DNA of 64,000 nt from the NCBI RefSeq assembly GCF_040939125.1, contig NZ_CP162495.1, positions 620,001-684,000 on the forward strand, read 5' to 3'. Positions 56,347-64,000 of this stretch are shown piece by piece. Numbering within the stretch: the first letter of the stretch is position 1; the number at the start of each line of letters is the position of its first letter. The position numbers and the translations under genes were made by a program. Below the pieces are notes generated by a model, which saw only the letters and a list, made by a program, of their open reading frames with translations, ran no database searches and was not told where the DNA came from. Source of the DNA: Clostridium sp. BJN0013. Its GTDB lineage: Bacteria; Bacillota; Clostridia; Clostridiales; Clostridiaceae.

Positions 56347-57923
56347 CTAAAGGATATATTTCAATTATACTTCACAGTCATATGCCTTTTATAAGACATC
56401 CAGATTTAAAAGATCCACTAGAGGAAAGATGGCTATTTGAAGGTATCAGTGAATGTTATATACCTCTTATAGATGTATATGATAAACTCATAAAAGATCA
56501 TATGGATTTTAAAATTACTATGTCTATAACGCCTACTTTAATGACCATGTTAGAAGATGAATATTTAAATAAAAGATATTTGGAATATCTAAGAAAGTCC
56601 ATAGCTCTCTCTGAAAAGGAGATAAAGAGAACAAAATATAATAAAGAGCTTGCTATTCTTGCCCGGTTTTATAATGAGAGATTTTCCAGAATATTAAATG
56701 TATACAAAAATTATGATTACAATATAATGAATGCCTTTAGAAAGTTTGATAGACTGGGGTACTTAGAAGTGTTAACCAGCTCTGCCACCCATGGACTTTT
56801 ACCCTTGCTTGCCGTAAATCCAGAATCAGTCAGGTCACAGATAGGGGTGGGAGTTCAGAGTTACTTGGAGCATATGGATCATGCACCAGATGGAATATGG
56901 CTTCCTGAATGTGCCTATACCTATTCATTGGATTATATACTTAAAGAATTTGGAATTAAATATTTTATAGCAGAGAGCAAGGCACTCGTAAATGCTTCTC
57001 CTAAGCCTAGATATGGTGTTTATGCACCTATTGCCCTTCCAAGTGGAATTTCTGTATTTGGAAGGGATATGGAGTCATCTTATCAGGTGTGGAGCGACTT
57101 TATGGGTTATCCCGGAGATTTTAATTATAGGGAATTTTATAGGGATATAGGATATGAACTCCCTCTAGAGTATATAGAACCTTATATAAATGAGAATAAG
57201 ATTAGAATTGATACTGGAATGAAATACTACAGAATAACTGGTAATACAGACAACAAGGAATATTACAATAGGAAAAGAGCTTTAGAAAAGATAAAAGAGC
57301 ATGGAGAACATTTTTTTAAATGCAGGGTAGAACAAATCGATAAACTTAGTGAACATATGGATCAGCCTCCTATAATAGTATGCCCTTATGATACAGAATT
57401 ATTTGGACATTGGTGGTTTGAAGGACCTGACTTTATAGATGAATTTATAAGAAAAACTCTGCAAAATAACTGCAATTATAGATTGAGTTCTCCTATGGAC
57501 TATTTGAAAAAATACCCTATGGTTCAATGCTCAAGTCCTTGTCCTTCTAGTTGGGGTGAAAATGGAGATTTTTCTGTGTGGATAAATCCATCCAATCAAT
57601 GGATATATATGGAAATACATAAATGTGCACAACAGATGATAAGACTTTCCAATACCTATACAAATCCTACAGATTTACAAAGGAGAGCCTTGAATCAAGC
57701 AGCTCGTGAATTGATGCTTGCAGAATCCTCAGATTGGTCTTTTATTATAAAAAATAATACTGCTGTAGAATATGCTGTTAAAAGGGTAAATAGCCATGTA
57801 GATAGATTTAATAAACTTTACGATAGTATAACTAAAAATGCCATTGACTTAAAGTACTTATCACAGTTAGAATCCTTAGATAATATTTTTCAAAATATTG
57901 ATTACAAAATTTATCAAAAATAA
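56343..57923 (+). CDS. Glycoside hydrolase family 57 protein (1,4-alpha-glucan branching enzyme type)
   Basis: The 526-residue protein matches GH57 branching enzymes. ISIILHSHMPFIRHP is at the N-terminus. The catalytic nucleophile is probably E189 in GIWLPECAYTY and the acid D350 in CPYDTELFGHWWFEGP. A C-terminal helical domain with WGENGDFSVWINPSNQWIY and TNPTDLQRRALNQAARELML follows. It would form alpha-1,6 branches in glycogen-like polymers or hydrolyse alpha-glucan. ATG 56343 follows AGAGGAGGTCTAAA and overlaps the extended DUF4912 frame. Confidence 0.9.
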   Translation: MTKGYISIILHSHMPFIRHPDLKDPLEERWLFEGISECYIPLIDVYDKLIKDHMDFKITMSITPTLMTMLEDEYLNKRYLEYLRKSIALSEKEIKRTKYNKELAILARFYNERFSRILNVYKNYDYNIMNAFRKFDRLGYLEVLTSSATHGLLPLLAVNPESVRSQIGVGVQSYLEHMDHAPDGIWLPECAYTYSLDYILKEFGIKYFIAESKALVNASPKPRYGVYAPIALPSGISVFGRDMESSYQVWSDFMGYPGDFNYREFYRDIGYELPLEYIEPYINENKIRIDTGMKYYRITGNTDNKEYYNRKRALEKIKEHGEHFFKCRVEQIDKLSEHMDQPPIIVCPYDTELFGHWWFEGPDFIDEFIRKTLQNNCNYRLSSPMDYLKKYPMVQCSSPCPSSWGENGDFSVWINPSNQWIYMEIHKCAQQMIRLSNTYTNPTDLQRRALNQAARELMLAESSDWSFIIKNNTAVEYAVKRVNSHVDRFNKLYDSITKNAIDLKYLSQLESLDNIFQNIDYKIYQK

Positions 57924-57938
57924 AAATAAGCATTACAA

Positions 57939-57983
57939 AAGCCCTAAAAGACCTTTTAAACTAAATTGTGGTACATAGGGCTT
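57939..57983. terminator. Possible convergent terminator, GH57 and DEAD-box genes
   Basis: AAGCCCTA (57939-57946) pairs with TAGGGCTT (57976-57983), followed by ATTTC. The loop of about 29 nt makes it weak. Confidence 0.4.
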
Positions 57984-58035
57984 ATTTCATTGTATATATT
58001 TAAAGACTCTGTTATGTCTTTAAAAGTAAACGAAT

Positions 58036-59622
58036 TTATATATTTACATTAATTTTTTTACTTTTTGCAAGTTCTACAGAAACTCTTCTGCCTTGAAGTT
58101 TTTTACCATTGGATTTCTTTAATATAATAGATGCAATTTTTTCAGGAACATTTATAAAAGTGAATTTATTTAATATATCTATATCACCTATTTCATAGGC
58201 TTCTACTGAAGAAGTTTCATTTATAAACTTTATCAACTTTCTTGGGGTTATATTATCCATTCTCCCTATGGAGAAGAATAATCTTACATTACTATCTTCT
58301 ACACCTATGGAATTTTCTTTATAATCAAAACTTAACTCCTTATCAAAGATTATTTTCATAAGGGCCGCGGCTACGTCTACCAGGTTATATTCTTCATCTA
58401 GTTCTGTAGCTATAGGAATAAAGTTCTTATAGTTATTTTCTGATAACACTTTTTTAATTTTTTCTTCTATATTTTTATATTTAGCCTCAAATATTTCATC
58501 TACAGTAGGTATATCTTTTCTTTTTATTTTGCTTTTAGTAAACTTTTCTATTTGTTTTAATAATATATATTCCCTAGGGGTTACTAGAGAATAGGCAATA
58601 CCTTCTTTGTTGGCCCTTCCTGTTCTACCTATTCTATGTACGTAGGATTCTGTATCTTGTGGAAGATCATAATTTATAACATGGGAAACATTTTCTACAT
58701 CTATACCTCTTGCAGCCACATCTGTAGCTACTAAAAAGTCCAGAGAACCTTCTTTGAATTTTCTAAGGGTATTTAGTCTTTGATTTTGTCCCATGTCACC
58801 ATGCATACCTTCTACATTATATCCTCTGGCTTGCATACTTTCTACTAATTCATCCACACCACGTTTTGTTTTGCAAAATATTATAGCGCTAGAAGGTTCA
58901 TCTACATCCAAAATTCTGCACAAAGATTCAAATCTGTCCTTGTGTTTTATTTCATAGTAATATTGTCTTGTTTTTTCTACAGTGAGTGTGTTTTTAGCTA
59001 TTGTTATATATTTTGTATTTGGTTTCATGTATTTGGAAGCTAATTTTTTAACTTGCTCTGGCATAGTGGCGGAAAAGAGTAGAGTCTGTCGGTTAGGGTT
59101 AGAAGCTTTTATTATTTCTTCTATGTCTTCTATAAATCCCATATCAAGCATTTCATCTGCTTCATCTATTGTTAAAAATTCTATGTTACTTAAATCGAGA
59201 GTTTTTCTGTGAAGGTGATCCAGTATTCTTCCAGGAGTACCTACTACTATATTTATTCCTCTTTTTAAGGATTTAATTTGTCTTTCTATAGGTTGACCAC
59301 CGTATATAGGGAGTAGCAATATTTTCATGAATTTAGCAATTCTAGATAATTCATCGTTAACTTGAATAGCCAGTTCTCTTGTGGGAGTAATTATAAGAGC
59401 AGAAATATGTTTATTTTTGGGAGTTATTTTACTTAACATTGGTGCTCCAAAAGCTAAAGTCTTTCCAGTACCTGTTTGTGCCTGACCTATAATATCATTT
59501 CCTTCTAATATTACAGGAATAGATTCTGATTGAATTTGTGATGGTTCTTCAAATCCCATATTATCTATGGCTTCAAAAACCTTAGGATGTAAATTTAAAT
59601 CGTTAAAACTAATATTTTTCAT
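58036..59622 (-). CDS. DEAD-box RNA helicase with DbpA-type RNA-binding domain
   Basis: The 528-residue protein has all core motifs: the Q motif region FEEPSQIQSESIPVIL, AQTGTGKT, PTRELA, GTPGR, DEAD, SAT, and HRIGRTGRA. Its C-terminus (about 455-525: NVRLFFSIGRMDNITPRKLI, KSNGKKLQGRRVSVELAKSK) is the DbpA RNA-recognition domain, which in relatives binds 23S rRNA. It probably acts in ribosome assembly or cold adaptation. ATG 59622 follows AAAGAGGA; a TTG directly upstream is also in frame. Confidence 0.93.
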   Translation of the reverse strand: MKNISFNDLNLHPKVFEAIDNMGFEEPSQIQSESIPVILEGNDIIGQAQTGTGKTLAFGAPMLSKITPKNKHISALIITPTRELAIQVNDELSRIAKFMKILLLPIYGGQPIERQIKSLKRGINIVVGTPGRILDHLHRKTLDLSNIEFLTIDEADEMLDMGFIEDIEEIIKASNPNRQTLLFSATMPEQVKKLASKYMKPNTKYITIAKNTLTVEKTRQYYYEIKHKDRFESLCRILDVDEPSSAIIFCKTKRGVDELVESMQARGYNVEGMHGDMGQNQRLNTLRKFKEGSLDFLVATDVAARGIDVENVSHVINYDLPQDTESYVHRIGRTGRANKEGIAYSLVTPREYILLKQIEKFTKSKIKRKDIPTVDEIFEAKYKNIEEKIKKVLSENNYKNFIPIATELDEEYNLVDVAAALMKIIFDKELSFDYKENSIGVEDSNVRLFFSIGRMDNITPRKLIKFINETSSVEAYEIGDIDILNKFTFINVPEKIASIILKKSNGKKLQGRRVSVELAKSKKINVNI

Positions 59623-59794
59623 CAATATTCCTCTTTCTTTTTTATATTACAAAGCAAAATTTATCATATCATAGTATATACATATTATCAAATTTTAATT
59701 TGATTTTTAAATACTTTTTATTTGTAAAAATATAATTTATAATAGAATGTACCGTAACCTAAGAATTACTTTACATTTTAAAAGGAGAATTAAT

Positions 59795-61024
59795 ATGTTT
59801 GATGCTAGACAAAGAGTTTTATCTAATGGAATAAAACTCATTACAATAAAGAAAGATACCCAGTTGGCAGCTTTTCATGCAGCAATTAATATAGGAGCTC
59901 TGTATGAAAATAATAATGAGAGGGGCATATCTCATTTCATAGAACACATGCTTTTCAAAGGTACAATGTCTAGAAGCAATAAAAAGTTGAATATGGATTT
60001 GGAAAATTTGGGGGGAGAATATAATGCCTATACAGATAATACTTCCACGGTGTATAGTGTTACATCTCTAAGGGAAGAATTAGAAAAGTCTGTGGATATT
60101 ATTTCTGACATGCTTATGAATTCTATATTCCCACCAAAAGAAATTGAAAAAGAAAGGGAAGTCATATTATCGGAGATAAGAAGTAGCAGAGATGATATAG
60201 AAGATTATAGTTTTGATAGGATAAATAAAATAGCCTTTAAGAAAAGTGCACTTAGATATAATGTTGCCGGGAATAAAAAAGATATAAATAAGTTCACAAG
60301 AGAAAATTTGCTTGAATTCTATAATAGATATTATGTACCTAATAACTGTTATATATCAGTAGTTTCATCTTATGGACATGAAAAAGTCTATGATTTAATC
60401 CATAGATATTTTAATAAATGGAAAGTTAAAGATTTTAAGCGAAACGACATAATATTTGAATATAATACGCCCTGCAAGAAAATTTCTTTTAAGAAAGATA
60501 TAGAACAAAGTACTATTTTGTATCTCTTTACTTTTAACGGATTAAGTGAAAAGCAGGAATTGGCTCTTAGAATATTAAATCATAAATTCGGAGGCAGTAA
60601 TAATTCTATATTGTTTACAAAATTAAGAGAAGAAAGAGGACTTGCTTATGATGTATATACGGATTTAGATTTAGACGATGGTGTAAAAACTTTATATGTA
60701 TATACCTCTGTAAGTGAAGAAAATTTAGAAACTGCTGTTGACGTTATTGAAGATTGTATTGACAAAGTGAAAAATGGAGATGTGATTTTTAAGGATGATA
60801 TGGTTAATTTAATGAAGAAAGTATTAAAAACTGCAGTGGCGTTTACTCTTGAAGATCCTACGGATATGGGAAATTACGTTTTGTATCAATCCATGAGGGG
60901 AGAAGATATATACAAACTTGTTAATGATATAGAAAAAATTGAAACTATAAAAAAAGAAGATCTATATGAAGTAGCTAAAATTGTATTTAATGATCCTACT
61001 GTCCATATTCTTAAAAGAGGATAG
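59795..61024 (+). CDS. M16-family zinc peptidase
   Basis: The 409-residue protein has the inverted zinc motif HFIEH (H47, E50, H51) with the distal Glu E127 in EREVILSEIRSSRDD, as in processing peptidases and YmxG-type proteins. The C-terminal half is the inactive-domain repeat (LFTKLREERGLAYDVYTDLD). There is no signal peptide, so it is cytoplasmic. The frame is open from 59747, but AAAAGGAGAATTAAT precedes ATG 59795. It is transcribed with recX, 22 bp downstream. Confidence 0.92.
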   Translation: MFDARQRVLSNGIKLITIKKDTQLAAFHAAINIGALYENNNERGISHFIEHMLFKGTMSRSNKKLNMDLENLGGEYNAYTDNTSTVYSVTSLREELEKSVDIISDMLMNSIFPPKEIEKEREVILSEIRSSRDDIEDYSFDRINKIAFKKSALRYNVAGNKKDINKFTRENLLEFYNRYYVPNNCYISVVSSYGHEKVYDLIHRYFNKWKVKDFKRNDIIFEYNTPCKKISFKKDIEQSTILYLFTFNGLSEKQELALRILNHKFGGSNNSILFTKLREERGLAYDVYTDLDLDDGVKTLYVYTSVSEENLETAVDVIEDCIDKVKNGDVIFKDDMVNLMKKVLKTAVAFTLEDPTDMGNYVLYQSMRGEDIYKLVNDIEKIETIKKEDLYEVAKIVFNDPTVHILKRG

Positions 61025-61046
61025 TTATTATTAGGAGGTATAATTT

Positions 61047-61886
61047 TTGAAGGAATATATAGTAACTAAAATTGAGATACAAAAGAGAAACAATAACAGG
61101 GTAAATATATATTTAAATGAAGAGTTTGCATTTTCCTGTAGTGCAGAACTTGTTTATAAGTATAATATATGTAGAGATAAAGTTTTGGATATAAATTATT
61201 TAAAGGATATAATTTATAAGGATAACTATATAAAATGTAAGAGTTATGCTCTTCGCATAATAGAGAAGTCATATAAAACAGAAAAACAAATGTATGATAA
61301 ATTAATCAAAAGTTTTGATGATAGTATAGTTAAGGAGTGTATAGAGTTTTTAAAAGAATATAATTTTATAGATGATAATAAATTTGCAGAAATATATATA
61401 AAGGAAAAAATTTATTCTCAAGGTAAAAATAAAATTAAATATTCTCTAATTAAAAAAGGTATAAAAGAAAGTGTTGTAAATGAAAAATTATGCAGTATAG
61501 ATAATTCTTTAGAAGAAAAAATTGCCTTTGACATGGCAAAAAAGAAATATTATCTTATTATTAAAAGTGAAAATAATATAAATAAGGTATATAATAAACT
61601 GGGTAATTATATGGTGAAAAATGGCTATGACTTTGATTTGGTAAGGCATATACTAAAAAAAATTATGAAAGATCATAGCTGCAATGAGGAGAAAAATAAT
61701 ATTCAGGAAGATAATAGAGATGAATTATATAATGTTGCAAAGAAAAGATATGATATAATAATAAAATCTGAAGATGATCCTGTGAAAATATATAAAAAGT
61801 TAGAGGCATATCTTTTAAGAAGAGGATATTTATGGGAAAATGTCAGAAGTGTTTTAAAAGAACTAATAGAGAATTTAGCAATTTAG
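61047..61886 (+). CDS. recX: RecX-family protein with a duplicated C-terminal module
   Basis: The 279-residue protein has RecX three-helix repeats: YALRIIEKSYKTEKQMYDKL, then ECIEFLKEYNFIDDNKFAEI. RecX binds RecA filaments and restrains them. It is longer than common RecX (about 150-215). Residues 164-207 (AKKKYYLIIKSENNINKVYN...) and 231-274 (AKKRYDIIIKSEDDPVKIYK...) are clear copies of one module with a charged linker between. The start is TTG 61047 after AGGAGGTATAATTT. Confidence 0.87.
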   Translation: MKEYIVTKIEIQKRNNNRVNIYLNEEFAFSCSAELVYKYNICRDKVLDINYLKDIIYKDNYIKCKSYALRIIEKSYKTEKQMYDKLIKSFDDSIVKECIEFLKEYNFIDDNKFAEIYIKEKIYSQGKNKIKYSLIKKGIKESVVNEKLCSIDNSLEEKIAFDMAKKKYYLIIKSENNINKVYNKLGNYMVKNGYDFDLVRHILKKIMKDHSCNEEKNNIQEDNRDELYNVAKKRYDIIIKSEDDPVKIYKKLEAYLLRRGYLWENVRSVLKELIENLAI

Positions 61887-61986
61887 AAAAATATGTTCTC
61901 TTTATAGTTTCATAAAAATAATTTGATTTTTTATATAATAAAATTTAGTGTAAACCTGAAATTTTTGATATTTAGAGGTGATTGTT

Positions 61987-63162
61987 ATGGACACGAGTCC
62001 TGTAACTATATTGATAGGATTGGTATTTCTATATCCTCTTGTAAAGGGATTTCTATTTAAATTTTCTTCTAAGGATTTAAAATTGGATATAGATGATGTA
62101 AATAGAAATATTTCTTTTATAATAGCCTTAATAACCGGGATATATTTCTGGAGAAAGATATTTATACAGCACAGTTATAGCTTATATAGTATTTTGCCTG
62201 AATATATTGAAAGATACTTTGAAAATAATAGTTTTTTGGTATATGCAATTGTAATTCCTATCTTTATATTTATAGTTTATAAAATTATAAAGCTTCTATT
62301 GAATTTGATAAATTATTTAACCTTATATCCTTTGATTGACAGTATAGATAGATTCTTAAAGTTTAAGAGTAATATTTTTAAAAGGATATTAGGAATGATT
62401 TTTCAGTTGCCTAGATCAATATGTTATGTACTTTTAATTTCTTTTATATTGAATATAATTTCTATGTTTAATATAAATTCCAAGCTGAATACATATCTGG
62501 AAAGTTCGAGACCCTATAATTCCATATGTAGGGAAATAATAATTCCAGTGACTAATTCCAGTATTGCGAAACAGTTGCCTAATGTAATCAATAATTCTTT
62601 TAAGATAGTAATAAAGCAGTCAAATTCAAAGGACACACAAAATGTAAATAATTTGAATAGATTTAAAAGTGATGAAGGTACTGTAATATATTATAATGGC
62701 GTTACCATAGAAGAGGGAATAAAATCTAATCAGGAAATTAATACTTTTGCCAAAGCTCTTGGTACAGAAGGAAGCAATACTACTGAAAGATCAGAAATAC
62801 TTTATAACTGGATAGGTACCAATATAAGTTATGATCACCAAAAAGCAACTAAAGTATTAAATAACGATTTTGATGTACAATCAGGGGCAATTCCTACTTT
62901 TTACTCTAAAAAAGGAATTTGTTTTGACTATGCTTGTCTTTATGTGGCCATGGCAAGAGCCAATAATATGAAAGTAAGACTTATAACAGGTGAAGGATTT
63001 AATGGAATAAGCTGGGTAAGCCATGCATGGAATCAGGTTTATATTCCAGAAGGGAATCAATGGATAAATGTAGATACAACTTTTTATAAGGGTGGGGACT
63101 ATTTTAATAGCAAAAGATTTCAACTTGATCATAGGGATTCACAAATAGCAGGAGAGTGGTAA
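61987..63162 (+). CDS. Membrane protein with extracellular transglutaminase-like domain
   Basis: The 391-residue protein has four or so membrane helices in its first 170 residues. A transglutaminase-like cysteine peptidase fold follows with the triad Cys in KGICFDYACLYVAMA, His in SHAWNQVYIPEG and Asp in INVDTTFYKGG. The domain most likely lies outside the cell and may act on wall or surface proteins; the substrate is unknown. ATG 61987 follows AGAGGTGATTGTT. Its stop overlaps the start of the terminator at 63153. Confidence 0.86.
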   Translation: MDTSPVTILIGLVFLYPLVKGFLFKFSSKDLKLDIDDVNRNISFIIALITGIYFWRKIFIQHSYSLYSILPEYIERYFENNSFLVYAIVIPIFIFIVYKIIKLLLNLINYLTLYPLIDSIDRFLKFKSNIFKRILGMIFQLPRSICYVLLISFILNIISMFNINSKLNTYLESSRPYNSICREIIIPVTNSSIAKQLPNVINNSFKIVIKQSNSKDTQNVNNLNRFKSDEGTVIYYNGVTIEEGIKSNQEINTFAKALGTEGSNTTERSEILYNWIGTNISYDHQKATKVLNNDFDVQSGAIPTFYSKKGICFDYACLYVAMARANNMKVRLITGEGFNGISWVSHAWNQVYIPEGNQWINVDTTFYKGGDYFNSKRFQLDHRDSQIAGEW

Positions 63163-63183
63163 AATAAAACCACTCTTTTATTC
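63153..63183. terminator. Terminator after the transglutaminase-like gene
   Basis: AGAGTGGT (63153-63160) pairs with ACCACTCT (63169-63176), followed by TTTATTC. It also faces the convergent TPR gene. Confidence 0.8.
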
Positions 63184-63192
63184 AAGCTAGTT

Positions 63193-63552
63193 TTATTTAG
63201 TTTTTGTTATGTAATTTTTTAATATGGTGTTTATAGCTTTTTCACAATCTGTGTCCTCATTATTGAGACACCATGCATTGTTAAAGTATATAAGAGCTTT
63301 TTTAGTATTGTGTAACATTACATAGCAGTATCCCAGGTTAAAAAAATATTTACTTTCTCTCCTTAATTTTATAGCAGAATTTAATAGTTCTATTGCCTTT
63401 TCATATTTTTTTAATTTTATAAAACATACTGCAGAATTATATAGTGAAGATGCTTCATTATCCTTTATCTGTATGGCTTTTTCATATAGGTCAATAGCTT
63501 TCTTGTAGTTTTTGATATTATAATATTCATTGGCCCTTTGAAAGTAATTCAT
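63193..63552 (-). CDS. Tetratricopeptide-repeat protein
   Basis: The 119-residue protein consists of about three TPR units: RANEYYNIKNYKKAIDLYEK, SLYNSAVCFIKLKKYEKAIE, and YFFNLGYCYVMLHNTKKALI. TPRs form helical scaffolds for protein binding. There is no signal peptide, so it is cytoplasmic. ATG 63552 follows AAGGAGGATTAAA. The partner is unknown. The gap from 63553 to 63753 shows no feature I can support. Confidence 0.85.
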   Translation of the reverse strand: MNYFQRANEYYNIKNYKKAIDLYEKAIQIKDNEASSLYNSAVCFIKLKKYEKAIELLNSAIKLRRESKYFFNLGYCYVMLHNTKKALIYFNNAWCLNNEDTDCEKAINTILKNYITKTK

Positions 63553-63753
63553 TTTAATCCTCCTTAAGTTTTATTGCCTAAAAACTTGATATGTCATTAT
63601 ATAGTCCTTTAATAAATTTATATCCATTTTTTAAAAAAATATACCAATAGTTTTTATAAGATTTAAAGTGTATAGGGAAGTAGAAAAAGGAAATATATGT
63701 ATGTAAGTTTCAAAGAGAGATAATTTACTCCCTTTAAAACTTGAAATTTTGGA

Positions 63754-64000
63754 CTAATGAAATATTAGCTTTCTAAGTTTTTTTTCAGCAAAGGATATAG
63801 ATGCATACATTGCATAAGCTAATATTGAAAGTATAATTATACTCACCATAACGGTATCCAGTTGAGATATTTGTCCACCATATATTATTAAAAATCCCAA
63901 ACCTTCCTTTGCTACTAGGAATTCTCCCATTATTACTCCTACCCAGGAAAGCCCTACATTTATTTTTAAGGAGGATATTAGAGTAGGAACTGAAGAAGGT
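63754..64000 (-). CDS. ABC transporter permease, C-terminal end (SsuC/TauC type, partial)
   Basis: The minus strand gives the last 82 residues of a binding-protein-dependent permease, entering from beyond the window and stopping at 63754-63756. It reads SSVPTLISSLKINVGLSWVG, then VIMGEFLVAKEGLGFLIIYG, the region after the EAA loop in nitrate/sulfonate/taurine-type permeases, and a last helix (VMVSIIILSILAYAMY). It would form the membrane channel of an importer for a sulfonate, nitrate or pyrimidine-precursor-like substrate. The substrate cannot be told from this end. Confidence 0.8.
   Translation of the reverse strand, partial: PSSVPTLISSLKINVGLSWVGVIMGEFLVAKEGLGFLIIYGGQISQLDTVMVSIIILSILAYAMYASISFAEKKLRKLIFH

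Noticed and set aside
61066-61272. 68-codon minus-strand frame inside recX
   Set aside because: It is opposite RecX coding sequence and Tyr/Leu-rich from AT bias, with no start signal.
63553-63753. Further small gene between the TPR gene and the ABC permease
   Set aside because: Frames here are short and interrupted, with no ribosome binding site.

Overview
The window is AT-rich DNA from an anaerobic, endospore-forming, low-GC Firmicute, most likely a Clostridium sensu stricto of the C. kluyveri / C. ljungdahlii type. This rests on pyruvate:ferredoxin oxidoreductase, a Spo0E-like phosphatase, a CwlD-type amidase, a decayed spore photoproduct lyase, the two-subunit PyrK/PyrD dihydroorotate dehydrogenase, an AgrBCD quorum-sensing locus, and TTG/GTG starts with strong AGGAGG ribosome binding sites. 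The species is an inference; no rRNA or tRNA gene is present to confirm it.

Layout. 1-0.9 kb: end of a cwlD-like amidase, then a broken splB carrying a repeat copy. 0.9-12 kb: trmL, degV, a complete lower-glycolysis cluster (gap, pgk, tpiA, gpmI, eno), secG, rnr and smpB. 12-16.6 kb: a LysR regulator divergent from an amino-acid permease, then amt and a PII protein. 16.8-21.3 kb: a small unknown protein, a compact agrD-agrC-agrB locus without a response regulator, an FMN/Fe-S flavoprotein, a DUF4064-like membrane protein and a Spo0E-like protein. 21.3-29 kb: galU, a DtxR/MntR-type regulator, and the pyrimidine operon pyrB-I-C-F-K-D-E behind a PyrR attenuator. 29-38.5 kb: an anchored exported protein, a TIM-barrel isomerase, then tig-clpP-clpX-lon-engB (protein folding, proteolysis, ribosome assembly) and a CPBP protease. 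38.5-46.6 kb: small accessory genes (WYL regulator, lipoproteins, Fur/PerR, cobS, apbE, DUF1858, CDF efflux). 46.9-50.6 kb: nifJ and a 53-residue DUF3787-like gene. 50.7-54.2 kb: a short UppS paralogue, a deleted hcp with a possible operator and a structured leader, and a fresh ISAs1-family insertion with a 10-bp target duplication. 54.3-64 kb: greA, a SAM-I riboswitch in front of a YbaK-type deacylase, a DUF4912 gene interrupted at an A10 tract, a GH57 enzyme, a DEAD-box helicase, an M16 peptidase, a RecX with a duplicated module, a transglutaminase-like membrane protein, a TPR protein and the end of an ABC permease.

The most unusual signal is a dispersed, two-hairpin repeat of about 145 bp. 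I find eight whole or partial copies (both strands, all at gene borders). Its left border in five copies follows TTTAT and its right border in five copies is an ACTTGAT- or TCTTGAT-type end. This looks like a non-autonomous IS200/IS605-type element or a remnant of its RNA-encoding end. Copies supply the stop codons or last codons of three genes and, in one case, a plausible outward -35 hexamer. The second highlight is the agr locus: its AgrD has Ser, not Cys, at the predicted ring position, so a lactone signal is predicted. Two anaerobe genes (splB and hcp) are decaying by internal deletion.
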